Origin: Streptomyces sp. ISL-12
Lineage (GTDB): Bacteria > Actinomycetota > Actinomycetes > Streptomycetales > Streptomycetaceae
Reading direction: 5' to 3'
DNA: 64,000 bases
NCBI RefSeq assembly: GCF_018614415.1
Contig: NZ_JAGGOO010000109.1
Location: 47,985-111,984 of the forward strand
Shown one piece after another: positions 33,574 through 45,409 of the stretch. Positions within the stretch are counted from its first letter, which is position 1. Every line of letters begins with the position of its first letter. A program made the position numbers and the translations under genes. The notes beneath the pieces are model-generated. The model saw only the letters and a program-made list of their open reading frames with translations. It ran no database searches and was not told the DNA's origin.

Positions 33574-34005
33574 GTGGTCTCCAGGTCGACAGTCGAGGCG
33601 CTCCTGGACATGGTGCGAATAGCCTTCGGCTCCAGCATGAACGACGAGGAGCTGAAGGCCCAGGCCATCCAGGACCCGGGTCAGACGGAGCGTCTCATAG
33701 CCATCGAGGCGTCCCGTGCGCGCGACAAGCGCAAGCAGACGGCGCTGATCGGCGCGATCGCGCTGGTGGCGCTCTTCATCGTGGTCAAGATGGCGCCGGT
33801 CGTCCTGCACGCGGCCCGTGCCCTGAAGCTGCCCGTGTCCGAGATCGGCACCACGCTGGGCACCTTGGCGTCGACCGCGGCCGTCGCCGGACTCGCCTGG
33901 TGGGCGAAGCGCAAGCTGAATGCCGGGCGGGGCGGCCCGACTACTCCGCAGAACCCGCCTGAGAATCGTAACGAGGGCGATCAGAACCAGGTGGGGACGT
34001 CGTAG
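33574..34005 (+). CDS. Small membrane protein of unknown function
   Basis: A 143-residue protein starting at GTG 33574, six bases after GGGGAGG. A charged helix of about 60 residues (ELKAQAIQDPGQTERLIAIE) precedes two membrane helices: ALIGAIALVALFIVVKMAPV and TTLGTLASTAAVAGLAWWA. A Pro/Asn-rich tail ends the protein. It follows the XRE gene by 42 bases and is probably co-transcribed with it. Its last 65 bases overlap the end of the convergent gene 33941-34231. I do not recognise the family. Confidence 0.7.
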   Translation: MVSRSTVEALLDMVRIAFGSSMNDEELKAQAIQDPGQTERLIAIEASRARDKRKQTALIGAIALVALFIVVKMAPVVLHAARALKLPVSEIGTTLGTLASTAAVAGLAWWAKRKLNAGRGGPTTPQNPPENRNEGDQNQVGTS

Positions 34006-34231
34006 GCCCGTTCCCCGCTCGCCACACCCCGGCGCCGACCGCCACGGCGAAGGCGACGGTCACCCACAGGATCCTCTTGGCGAGCACGCTGTCGACAAGC
34101 ATGGACGCGACGGCGGCAGCCAGTGTCGCGAGCGCCCCGGCGGTCACGGTGAACGTGATGACACCGCCCACGAGGACGCCGGCTCTCCGCTTTCCGCCCG
34201 ATCGCCGCACCGCGGATGCCTCGGCATTCAT
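33941..34231 (-). CDS. Small two-helix membrane protein, overlapping its convergent neighbour
   Basis: A 96-residue protein starting at ATG 34229-34231, with GGGGG four bases upstream. Basic N-terminus, then hydrophobic helices AGVLVGGVITFTVTAGALAT and ILWVTVAFAVAVGAGVW, and a polar tail. The 3' end overlaps the preceding convergent gene by 65 bases, tail to tail, so one of the two could be spurious; both have good start signals and membrane helices. Function unknown. Confidence 0.5.
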   Translation of the reverse strand: MNAEASAVRRSGGKRRAGVLVGGVITFTVTAGALATLAAAVASMLVDSVLAKRILWVTVAFAVAVGAGVWRAGNGPTTSPPGSDRPRYDSQAGSAE

Positions 34232-34269
34232 ATGGCCCCCTACCGCCTGCCGATGGCTGGATAAGAACG

Positions 34270-34467
34270 TCACGGACCGTCCAACTCTCCTTGTTCCACG
34301 GCATGCAGGAAATGTGTCCAAGCGGAGGCGGTGAAGTGCAGCGAGGAACGCGCGGGCGCCTTGGAGTCGCGCGTCAGCACTCGGCCCTGGCGCACGGCTA
34401 CCTCCACGCACTCGCTCTCATTGCCACATCTGCTGCTCCTGCGCCACAAGGGTTTCCCCTTATGCAC
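34270..34467 (-). CDS. DUF397-domain protein
   Basis: A 65-residue protein matching DUF397: LWRRSSRCGNESECVEVA, then VLTRDSKAP and FTASAWTHFLHAVEQGELD. GTG 34465-34467 is the start. DUF397 proteins are encoded with XRE/DUF5753 regulators in actinobacteria and are thought to modulate them, in a toxin-antitoxin-like or signalling pair. Here the likely partner is the XRE protein at 32671-33531. Confidence 0.85.
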   Translation of the reverse strand: MHKGKPLWRRSSRCGNESECVEVAVRQGRVLTRDSKAPARSSLHFTASAWTHFLHAVEQGELDGP

Positions 34468-34508
34468 TGCCCCAGCCCCCCTGCTTCCCCCACATGCCTG
34501 GATAGGTG

Positions 34509-34530
34509 CCCGTCCAGGTTAGTGGACGGG
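34509..34530. other. Hairpin upstream of the DUF397 gene
   Basis: CCCGTCCA-GGTTAG-TGGACGGG forms a perfect 8-bp stem, 42 bases upstream of the DUF397 start. It may be an operator or simply a structured leader. Nothing else was identified in 34531-34673. Confidence 0.45.
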
Positions 34531-34673
34531 TGTGCACTGTCGCAGCGAGTACCCGGAAATCCCCCACCCGGAATCCTCAGCCGCGTCCGCCCATCACCTG
34601 AAGTGACCGAACAACCAGCGTACGTGACGCCGGTCACCCTCGGCCATACGGGAATCAGCCGGTGACGAAGGCC

Positions 34674-34708
34674 GGGCCGTGGCCTCCGGAAACCGGAGGC
34701 CACGGCCC
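34674..34708 (-). terminator. Terminator of acnA
   Basis: A perfect 16-bp stem (GGGCCGTGGCCTCCGG with its complement) with a 3-base AAA/TTT loop, 21 bases after the acnA stop. Confidence 0.9.
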
Positions 34709-34729
34709 TCAACCGCCTTGCCCTTCCGC

Positions 34730-37459
<2,730 letters not shown>

Positions 37460-37598
37460 GACAGTCTCCTTCATTCATGTGCGCGTACCACCGCATCCTG
37501 CCGCCACGCCGCCTTGGCGAACCCGCTGAGGTCAGGCTAAGTTAGGTAACCCTTACTGGAGCGGATCCGGGGCGGCGACCGCAGTACGCCTCGGCAGA

Positions 37599-37616
37599 TA
37601 TCTCGATGTCGAGATA
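37599..37616. promoter_or_regulatory. Palindrome TATCTCGA-TG-TCGAGATA between acnA and the DUF4236 gene
   Basis: A perfect 8-2-8 palindrome, 140 bases upstream of the acnA start and 158 before the DUF4236 start. It contains ATCTC-N6-GAGAT, the same core as the site just before the HTH-murA gene (38034-38049). Confidence 0.65.
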
Positions 37617-37773
37617 ACTCTAGTACATGGGGGCGGAACGGTCATGCCCGGACCCGGTGTGGCGTGCGCCCCACACCCACCCCTGCCCGGGTGACCCCCA
37701 GGGCCATCAGTACGCCGAGCGGGGGTATCCGACTTGTGCCGGGGTACCCCGGCACGACTCGGAAGGAGGCACG

Positions 37774-37974
37774 ATGCCCCTCACGTTCCGCAAGAGTTTC
37801 CGGATACTTCCCGGAGTGCGCCTGAACATCAACAAGCGGTCCTGGTCCATCACCACCGGCGGCGGCAAGAACGGCCCGCGCCACACCCGCAGCAGCACGG
37901 GACGCCGTACGACGTCGATGGATCTGCCCGGGCCGTTCGGCTGGCGCCGCACCCGCACCACCGGGCGCCGCTGA
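37774..37974 (+). CDS. DUF4236-domain small basic protein
   Basis: A 66-residue protein beginning MPLTFRKSFRILPGVRLNIN, which matches the DUF4236 motif, with a Gly-rich turn (SITTGGGKNG) and an Arg-rich C-terminus. ATG 37774 is preceded by GGAAGGAGG (spacing 4). The frame is open upstream to an ATG at 37627, ten bases after the palindrome, but that extension looks non-coding. It may be co-transcribed with the HTH-murA gene 87 bases downstream, although a second copy of the operator precedes murA. Function unknown. Confidence 0.75.
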   Translation: MPLTFRKSFRILPGVRLNINKRSWSITTGGGKNGPRHTRSSTGRRTTSMDLPGPFGWRRTRTTGRR

Positions 37975-38033
37975 CCGGCCGTCACCTCTTCGGCCTCCTG
38001 TTCGTCACTCGAACAGACCCCCCAAGAGGCGCC

Positions 38034-38049
38034 ATCTCATATCTGAGAT
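38034..38049 (+). promoter_or_regulatory. Palindrome ATCTCA-TATC-TGAGAT immediately upstream of HTH-murA
   Basis: A perfect 16-bp palindrome ending 12 bases before the ATG. GAGATA within it (38045-38050) could be the -10 box, in which case the transcript would be nearly leaderless; no Shine-Dalgarno sequence is present. The HTH domain of the encoded protein is the natural candidate ligand. Confidence 0.65.
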
Positions 38050-38061
38050 AGCCTCAACCTC

Positions 38062-39591
38062 ATGGCAGACGACTACCTCGTACGCATCGGCAAGCTCATC
38101 CGTGACGCCCGGCAGCACCGCGGCTGGACGCAGTCACAGCTCGCGGAGGCGCTCGGCACCAGTCAGAGCGCGGTCAACCGGATCGAACGCGGCAACCAGA
38201 ACATCAGCCTTGAGATGATCGCCCGGATCGGCGAGGCGCTGGACAGTGAGATCGTCTCTCTGGGCTACGCGGGACCGATGCACCTGCGGGTGGTCGGCGG
38301 CCGGCGCCTCTCGGGCGCCATCGACGTCAAGACGAGCAAGAACGCGTGCGTGGCGCTGCTGTGCGGCTCGCTGCTCAACAAGGGGCGCACGGTACTGCGC
38401 CGGGTCGCGCGCATCGAGGAGGTCTACCGCCTCCTGGAGGTGCTGAACTCCATCGGCGTGCGCACCCGCTGGATCAACGACGGCGTGGACCTGGAGATCG
38501 TGCCGCCGGCGGAGTTCGACATGGACGCCATCGACGCCGAGGCGGCGGTGCGCACCCGCTCCATCATCATGTTCCTGGGCCCGCTGCTGCACCGTATGGA
38601 CCGCTTCAAGCTGCCCTACGCCGGCGGCTGCGACCTCGGCACCCGCACCATCGAGCCGCACATGATCGCGCTGCGCCGCTTCGGCCTGGACGTCGCCGCC
38701 ACGGAGGGCCAGTACCACGCGGTGGTCGACCGCGGCGTCCGCCCCGGCCGCCCCATCGTCCTGACCGAACGCGGCGACACGGTCACGGAGAACGCCCTGC
38801 TGGCCGCCGCCCGCCACGACGGCGTCACCGTCATCCGCAACGCCTCCTCCAACTACATGGTCCAGGACCTCTGCTTCTTCCTGGAGGCGCTGGGCGTGCG
38901 GGTCGAGGGCATCGGCACCACGACTCTGACCGTGCACGGCGTGCCGGTCATCGACGCGGACGTCGACTACTCCCCCTCCGAGGACCCGGTCGAGGCGATG
39001 AGCCTGCTGGCCGCGGCGGTCGTCACGGAATCGGAACTGACGGTCCGTCGCGTCCCCATCGAGTTCCTGGAGATCGAGCTGGCGGTCCTGGAGGAGATGG
39101 GCCTCGACCACGACCGCACCCCGGAGTACTTCGCCGACAACGGCCGCACCCGCCTGGTCGACCTCACGGTCCGCCCCTCCAAACTGGAGGCGCCGATCGA
39201 CAAGATCCACCCCATGCCCTTCCCGGGCCTGAACATCGACAACGTCCCGTTCTTCGCGGCGATCGCCGCCTCCGCCCAGGGCAAGACCCTCATCCACGAC
39301 TGGGTCTACGACAACCGCGCGATCTACCTGACGGACCTGAACCGGTTGGGCGGTCGCCTCCAACTCCTCGACCCCCACCGTGTCCTGGTAGAGGGCCCGA
39401 CCCGCTGGCGCGCCGCCGAGATGATGTGCCCGCCGGCCCTGCGCCCGGCGGTGGTCGTCCTGCTGGCGATGATGGCGGCGGAGGGGACGTCGGTGCTGCG
39501 GAACGTGTATGTCATCAACCGGGGTTACGAGGATCTGGCGGAGCGGTTGAACTCGATCGGGGCGCAGATCGAGATTTTCCGGGATATCTGA
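38062..39591 (+). CDS. murA: UDP-N-acetylglucosamine 1-carboxyvinyltransferase fused to an N-terminal HTH domain
   Basis: A 509-residue two-part protein. Residues 8-62 form an XRE/Cro-type HTH (TQSQLAEALGTSQSAVNRIE). Residues 73-509 form a MurA-like fold (EPT family) that transfers enolpyruvate from PEP to UDP-GlcNAc, the first committed step of peptidoglycan synthesis. Lys93-Asn94 correspond to the conserved Lys22-Asn23 of E. coli MurA, and Cys190 in AGGCDLGTR corresponds to Cys115, the fosfomycin target. It is the second MurA type in Streptomyces (SCO5998-like). There is no ribosome site before ATG 38062. The fusion suggests an enzyme that can act as a DNA-binding sensor of UDP-GlcNAc or PEP; this is inference. 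Confidence 0.9.
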   Translation: MADDYLVRIGKLIRDARQHRGWTQSQLAEALGTSQSAVNRIERGNQNISLEMIARIGEALDSEIVSLGYAGPMHLRVVGGRRLSGAIDVKTSKNACVALLCGSLLNKGRTVLRRVARIEEVYRLLEVLNSIGVRTRWINDGVDLEIVPPAEFDMDAIDAEAAVRTRSIIMFLGPLLHRMDRFKLPYAGGCDLGTRTIEPHMIALRRFGLDVAATEGQYHAVVDRGVRPGRPIVLTERGDTVTENALLAAARHDGVTVIRNASSNYMVQDLCFFLEALGVRVEGIGTTTLTVHGVPVIDADVDYSPSEDPVEAMSLLAAAVVTESELTVRRVPIEFLEIELAVLEEMGLDHDRTPEYFADNGRTRLVDLTVRPSKLEAPIDKIHPMPFPGLNIDNVPFFAAIAASAQGKTLIHDWVYDNRAIYLTDLNRLGGRLQLLDPHRVLVEGPTRWRAAEMMCPPALRPAVVVLLAMMAAEGTSVLRNVYVINRGYEDLAERLNSIGAQIEIFRDI

Positions 39592-39616
39592 AGCTTCTCA
39601 GAGAAACCACCACTGC

Positions 39617-39652
39617 GCCCCTCCTGAGCTGCACGAATGTGAGACAGGAGGG
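39617..39652. terminator. Terminator between murA and jetD
   Basis: Perfect 9-bp arms CCCCTCCTG / CAGGAGGGG with an 18-base loop, 25 bases after the murA stop. Lies between convergent genes at the boundary of the defence island. The remaining 39653-39811 holds no recognisable feature. Confidence 0.6.
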
Positions 39653-39811
39653 GTGTGCAGGCGCCTCTGGGAGTTCTCTGGGACTTTTGGCCGGGCGTGA
39701 AGGCTTTCGAGGCACACACTCCACACGACGCGTCGTCGGAAAGATGCGCATGACGAGGGAGTGAGTCGGTACTCGTAGGACTTTGCGCCCGCCGCGGCCC
39801 CGAGACAGGCG

Positions 39812-41161
39812 TCAGCGGGACCCCGTGCCGAGGTCCGTGAGCAAGTCGTTCAGCACCATTTCCTCCTCGACCCGGACGCCGCACTCGGCGAGAGCGACGG
39901 CCAGGGCCGGGTCCCAGGGGGTGGCAGCGGGCAGGCCCGTCAGATTCGGGGCTCCGACCACTGCGGTCGCTGCTGCTCGGTATTCCGCCGCCGTGTAGCG
40001 CCACGGCCGCCAGGGGACGCTTCGCGCCAGTGCTGTGGCGATGCGCACCCCGCCCCAGTCGAAATCGCCGTGACAGAGAAGGCGGGCTCCCCGCGAAGAC
40101 TGGTCGCGCAGCAACGTGAGCGCGGCAGCCGACGGTTGCCCCTGGATGCACACCATGGGCGGGCACTCCCGGCCGAGGGTGTCGGCGGCAGCGGACAGTA
40201 CCGCGGGGTTCTCGCAGATGTGAACGGTTCCCGCCAGGCCAGGGGCAACCGGTGCGCGGCCGGTGAGGGAGCGGAGCGTCAGCACCGTCGGCTCCCCAGC
40301 GTCGGCCATCCAGGCGAGAGCTGGGGTACCGCGCAGGTTGAGGGTGAGGACGGTCGATGACAAGTCGTCCTTGAGCAGGCCCGCCGAGGCCCATGCCTCC
40401 CGCCGCCACTGCGCCCCGGAGCCGTCGGGGAAGCCGGTCAGGCAACGGATGCCGGACAGGACGAGAGTGGCGAGCGGCGTTCCCTCGTCCAGAGCATGGG
40501 CGCCCGAGAGATTCCGTGCCGCGAACGTCGCCCGCGACGTCGGGGGTGACGCGGGCAGTGCACGCAACGCGCGCACGGCGGCCTCCACCAAGGGGACCGC
40601 CGCCTCCGGTGTGCGGGCGAGGCGTCGTACGAGACCGTCACCGCGGATCCGTTCGGCCCAGTGGGCCAGCTCCGCGTCGAGGATGCCGAGCGGGGCGTAC
40701 GCCTCCTCCCAGGCTTGTTCCTCTCTGTTCCGCGTCTCGGCGTGGAGTACGACCGGGCCGGCGAGGGCGACGACGGCCGCCGCCAGTCCGCCGGGGCTGA
40801 CACCGGAGCGACGCAGGATCTCATCCACGGTGTCGAGGCGGATGCCGAGGGAGCCGCTGGTTCGTGGTGCCCGTCCCAGGAGCCGCTCGGCGGCGCGGCG
40901 TTGGGATTCCTCGGGGGCGGACAAGGTGACAGAGCCGGTGAGCGGCCGGCCGCGTGCCATCCGCTGCCGCACGCGGTCCACGAACCAGGTGAGGCCGGGA
41001 TCGCCGAGCAGGCGTCCGAGGCGCTCGGTGTCGACGTCGGTCCGGGCTTCTGCCGGTGCAGGCCCCATCGGCACCGCGCCCGCGGTCACGTCCGGCGGTG
41101 TCGTACGTCCGGACGCCGCCCGGCCTCCGTCGCGGTCAGGCGAGGTCGTCGCCTGGTTCAC
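39812..41161 (-). CDS. jetD: Wadjet JetD nuclease subunit (DUF2399/TIGR02679, TOPRIM)
   Basis: A 449-residue protein that matches the DUF2399/TIGR02679 family, the DNA-cleaving subunit of Wadjet anti-plasmid systems. The C-terminal TOPRIM domain, related to topoisomerase VI subunit A, shows the catalytic Glu in GTVHICENPAVLSAA and the metal-binding DFD in LLCHGDFDWGGVRIA. A helical N-terminal arm contacts the SMC complex. GTG 41159-41161 overlaps the jetC stop (GTGA); a GTG two codons upstream (41167) is possible. It is the last gene of jetA-B-C-D and is itself intact, but its partner JetC is broken, so cleavage of circular DNA is unlikely unless the lesions are sequencing errors. Confidence 0.85.
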   Translation of the reverse strand: MNQATTSPDRDGGRAASGRTTPPDVTAGAVPMGPAPAEARTDVDTERLGRLLGDPGLTWFVDRVRQRMARGRPLTGSVTLSAPEESQRRAAERLLGRAPRTSGSLGIRLDTVDEILRRSGVSPGGLAAAVVALAGPVVLHAETRNREEQAWEEAYAPLGILDAELAHWAERIRGDGLVRRLARTPEAAVPLVEAAVRALRALPASPPTSRATFAARNLSGAHALDEGTPLATLVLSGIRCLTGFPDGSGAQWRREAWASAGLLKDDLSSTVLTLNLRGTPALAWMADAGEPTVLTLRSLTGRAPVAPGLAGTVHICENPAVLSAAADTLGRECPPMVCIQGQPSAAALTLLRDQSSRGARLLCHGDFDWGGVRIATALARSVPWRPWRYTAAEYRAAATAVVGAPNLTGLPAATPWDPALAVALAECGVRVEEEMVLNDLLTDLGTGSR

Positions 41162-44100
41162 GTCCACAGGGCCCCCTGTCCGCCGGCACTGTCGACCACG
41201 GCGGTCCGCCCTGGCCCACGGGATGGGCTCACAGGCCCGTCGGGCCACTCGCCGGAGTCCCCAGCAACGGCAGTTGCCGCTAACGTGTCCGCCCGGGCAT
41301 CAGGCTCCGTGCCGCGCCGCCGTTCGCTGCCGTCCCATTCCCACCGTGTCACCAGTACGGCGTCGATGTCGTCGACGCGGGTGAGCTGGGCGATAGCGAT
41401 GCCCGGCACCTGGGGGTAGCAGGCCCATTCACGTTCACTGGTCATGACGACGTCGAGGTCGAATGCGCGCAGCAGGCCGAGGCACTTGGCGCGTGAGTCG
41501 TCGTCGACGCCGGCGAACGCCTCGTCCAGGGTGACCAGGCGCGGGCCGTGCGCGCCGCTCGCGCTCGCGTAGTGCGAGGACGCGGCTGCGAACAGGGGCA
41601 CGGACGCGGCCAGCACCCGCTCCCCGCCCGAGGCGGGACCGGAGGCCGGGACCCACTTGCCGTGCTGGTGGCGTTCGACGCCGAACTCGTACCAGGACCG
41701 GTAGTCGAGGGCGGCGGTGAGGTCCTCCAGCCAGCTGCCGGCGCTGTCGTCGGCCTGACGGTGGGCGATCTGCTCCTGCAGGAACGCGCCTACCGCAGCC
41801 CGGTCCTCGGGCGACCACGCGTCAGCGGACTGACGCAGCCGTTCGCGGGCCTGGGCCAGTCCCTGTGGCGCCCGGCGGGACGCTCTCCACACCAGCCGCA
41901 GCTTCATGCCCGTGGAGGTCGGACGCTCTTCCAGTTCTGCGTTCATGGCGGCCACCTGTCGTTCGGCCGCCCCGATCAGCTCCTGGAGCGTCCCGGCGAC
42001 CTCGGTGATCAGATGGGTCTGGAGGATCTCACGTTCGCGTGCGGACAGAATGCGGGTCAGTTCCGCGACTTCCACAGCCAGTGCCTCGGCGAGTTCTGGC
42101 ACGGCCCGTTCCCGGCCCTGGTAGACGATGTCAACCCGCATGCCGTCCTCGCTCGGGCGGGCGGTGGCGGTGTGGCCATGCCGTGACAGGGCGTCCTGGA
42201 GCCTGCTGAACTCCTCGCTCAGCCGCTTCTGCACGCGCTCCCAGGCCGCGTCGGTGTCGTCGATCGCGGAGAGCCGGGACTCCACCGCCCGCGCGAGGGC
42301 GATGGCGGGGGTCGCCGCCCACGTCCCTCCGCCGTCGTCCGGTACATCGATGTCGGGCAGCGCGACGGCGAGCAGCCCCGTTGCGGCGAACCGCTGGAGC
42401 GCCGCGACCGCTTCCTCCCCGCGCGGCGGTCGCCTCGGTGACATCTTCGGCGAGCCGCTCGATGCGTCCCTCGGCGCGGCTGGCCCGCCGGTCGGCGTCA
42501 CCGTACTCCGCCCGGGCCTGCCGCTGCTCGTGCTCGCAGACCCGCGCCGCCTCGGCCGTCTCCTCCAGTTGCCTCTGCAGCTCGGCGACGGCCGCTCCGA
42601 CGGTGGAGCGGAGCGTCGTGAGGTGTTCGTCCGCAGCCGCGGCCGACCGAGCCGCCTGTGTGGCGCGCTCCGCGAGTTCCGACACGAGGAGTTGGGCCCG
42701 GCCGGTCTCCTCCCGCTCACCGGTCACCGCGCGCTCGGCCTCCGCGCGTTCGCGCAGTGCCGGCCACAGGGCCGCCAGAAGGGCGGTGTGGTCGGCGAGC
42801 GCCTGGCGCACGGCGCCCAGTGCCGTGTGGTCGGCGGGGAGGTTCAGGGCCGCCGCGGTGTCGGTGAGTTCGGCCGCCGCACGATCGGCCCGCTCCGCCG
42901 CCGGAGCCAGTTCCGCGGCACGTTCGTCCCGCCGAGCTCGGGCCCGACGGACCGCTTCGGCCGCGGCGGTGACGCGTGCGTGGGCGTGCCGCAAGCCGTC
43001 GTCGCCGGGCAGCACAGCGAGTTCGGCGTCCAGCGTGGCACGGCGCTCGGCCACGGCGCGGGTCTCCTCGGCCAGTCGTTCCCGCTCCGCCGTCAGACCG
43101 TCGATCTCGGCGCGCAGTTCCCGGATGCGGACGCGGCGTGCCTGCTCCCGCGCACCTTCCCCCACGTACTGGGCGCTGTCCGTGGCCCAGCTCCCGGTGA
43201 GCGCCCCGACGCGGAAGCGCCCGTCCGCGCAGACCCAGGTGCCGTGGCCGCCGGCCTCCCAGGACGCCTCGCCGGACCCGTCGCCGTCGCCCGCGACCAG
43301 CCCGATCGAGGCGAGCAGGCGTGCGACCGTCTCCTCCCCCACGGCGGCGGCCCCCGCGTCCGCAGGGTCGACGGCCGGGCACAGCGCGCGGTCGAGGCCG
43401 GTCCCGCCGAGCAACCCGACCGGATCGAGCAGTACGTCGTGTCCGTCCGCCGCGACTGCGGAGCCGTCCGGCCGCACCCAGGCGTCGAGGAGCCCCGACG
43501 CCTGCAGCGCGGCTTCCAGTCCCGCGCGGTCGGCCCCGGTGACGTGTGGGTGGAAGTCGACGAGCCGCCACAGCGGGGCGCCGGGGCCCCGGTCCCGCAC
43601 GCCAGGTGTGCGCGTGGGGGGAGCCGCAAGGCCGCGCTCCCCGCCTGATTCGAGGGCGGTCAGTTCCTCCACCGCCAGTCGCTACCGTTCCGCCGTCGCC
43701 GCCTCGCGGTGGGCCAGTCCGGCCGCCCGGTCGGCCAGCCGGGAGGCGGCGGCGCGATGCGCCTCGCTCGCCGCCGTACGGGCCGGCATCGGGCCGTCCA
43801 GAGAACTCGACCAGTCCTGTACGGCGTCCAGGAGCACGGGCAGCCCGGGCACCCGCAGCTCCACACACCCGGAAAGACGCTCCCGCACGGCCGTGACCAG
43901 CGCCTGCCCCTCCCGGGCGACGTCCTCCTCCGCCTCGGCCAGTCGCTCCTCCCCGTGCACGACCTCCTCGTCGGCCTCGTCGACGCGCAGCCGAGCGGCA
44001 CGGTGCCGTTCCTCGGCCTGCTCGGCCAACGTGACGAGCTCCGCCACGTGCCCGACGGCGCGCTGCCTGCTCGCGGTCGCCTCGTCCGCCTCCCGGCGCA

Positions 44101-45409
44101 GAACCGCGTCGGGGGCTCCCTCCGTCCTGGGCCGCTCGAGCCGGGCGGCCACTGCGCTCTCGGCCACCCGGTCCCTGATCCTTTCCAACGCCTCCCGGGC
44201 TGCTGTGAGCCGGTTGTCCGCGGTGGCGAGCCGGCCCACGGCCCGGGTGTGTGCCTCCGCCGCCGTACGCCGGTCCGCCTCCGCCCGTTTCAGGTCTGCT
44301 GCCGTGCGGGAGGCGTCGTCCGCCGCCCGGTCGAGCGCGCGGGCGTCGAGCATCTCGGGCCGGGACCGCAGCGTGGCGTCCTGGGCGGCCAGCCGTGCGG
44401 CCCGCTCGTCGAGGGCGGCACCCCTCGCCGCGGCCTCCTCGCGTTCCGCCGAGGCCCGGTCTCGGTCCGCCTGTGCCCTGGCGAGTTCCCGTTGCAGGTT
44501 CTCGTACCGGGCGTGTTCGCGGCGGGGCAGTCGGGCGCGGCGCCGGGAGGCGAGGCGGGCGTAGCGGCGGTAGTGGCCGAGGAACGCCGTGGACGCCTGT
44601 TCGGCCTCGCGGGCCGCCCGCAGTTCCTCCTTCTCCTCGTCCAGCGACCGGAATGCCTCCGCCGCGTCGGCGACGACCGCCTGGTCCATCGGCGGGAGTG
44701 CCTCGGTCAGTGCCCGGGACAGGGCGGCCTCGCTGGGGCGTTTGGACAGCTGGGGCTGGCGCAGCTGGATCAGGAGGTCGACGAGGGCGCCGTAGCGCCG
44801 CTCCCCCAGCCCGAACAGGGCTTCGTCGACTGCCCTGCGGTATGCCTTCGCCGTGTCGTACACCATGCCGTGGGCGCCGACGGCCTCGGCGAGCCGGTCC
44901 CGGGACAGTGCCGTCCCGGTCGCGTCCAGCAGGTCGAGGCCGGCGCCGACCCGCTGGCCGGTGACCGCGAACCAGTGGCGGGCGATGCCACGTCCGGCGA
45001 CCGCCTTGAGTCCGCACAGCAGCGTGCGGAAGTGCGCCTCACCCGTGCTGCCGTCGAGTCGTCCGAACTCGATCCAGGTGTATCCGAGCCGTTCGGGGTG
45101 CGGGTGCGCGCCGCCCAGGAGGAGGTTCCACTCCATGCGCTTGCCCGGGTCTCCGTCGGGTTCGACGCGGCGGGCGGAGAGGTCGCCGTCCAGGAGGAAC
45201 GGCAGGGTGAGGGCGAGCACCTTCGACTTGCCGGTGCCGTTGTTGCCGCGCAACAGCAGCCGGCCGTCGCGGAACCAGAACTCCTCGACGTCGTAGTGGA
45301 AGAGATCGACGAGTCCGATGCGCAGGGGCCGCCACCGGCCCGGCGCGGGAGCGGGCAGCACGGGACCGGGCGACTCGGGTCCGGGGAGCGCGGTCACGGG
45401 GCGGTTCAC
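41158..45409 (-). pseudogene. jetC: Wadjet SMC-like ATPase jetC, broken by a nonsense codon and a frameshift
   Basis: A TIGR02680-type SMC protein, about 1,416 residues if repaired. The N-terminal ATPase half is intact (Walker A LRGNNGTGKSKVLAL) and reads from GTG 45407-45409, which overlaps the jetB stop, to a TAG at 43682-43684. The same frame continues after the TAG (RLAVEELTALES), where Gln (CAG) would fit the coiled coil. A second lesion lies near 42413-42425: after LAEDVTEATAARG the coil continues as EEAVAALQRFAATGLL in another frame, consistent with one extra G. The C-terminal head is otherwise good (signature ASGGERVL, Walker B LVTLDEAFAGVD). The total length of 4252 bases is one more than a multiple of three, matching a single-base insertion. 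Confidence 0.85.

Noticed and set aside
37531..37556. Possible DmdR/IdeR iron box upstream of acnA (GTTAGGTAACCCTTAC)
   Set aside because: Only about 10-11 of 19 positions match the recalled iron-box consensus in any register, which is not enough to claim a site.
37627..37773. N-terminal extension of the DUF4236 protein from ATG 37627
   Set aside because: The extension has no family resemblance, and a strong GGAAGGAGG precedes the internal ATG at 37774.
39812..45409. Long plus-strand open frames opposite jetD and jetC
   Set aside because: They are antisense shadows; composition is Arg/Ala/Ser-rich and no motif is recognisable, while the minus strand shows family motifs.
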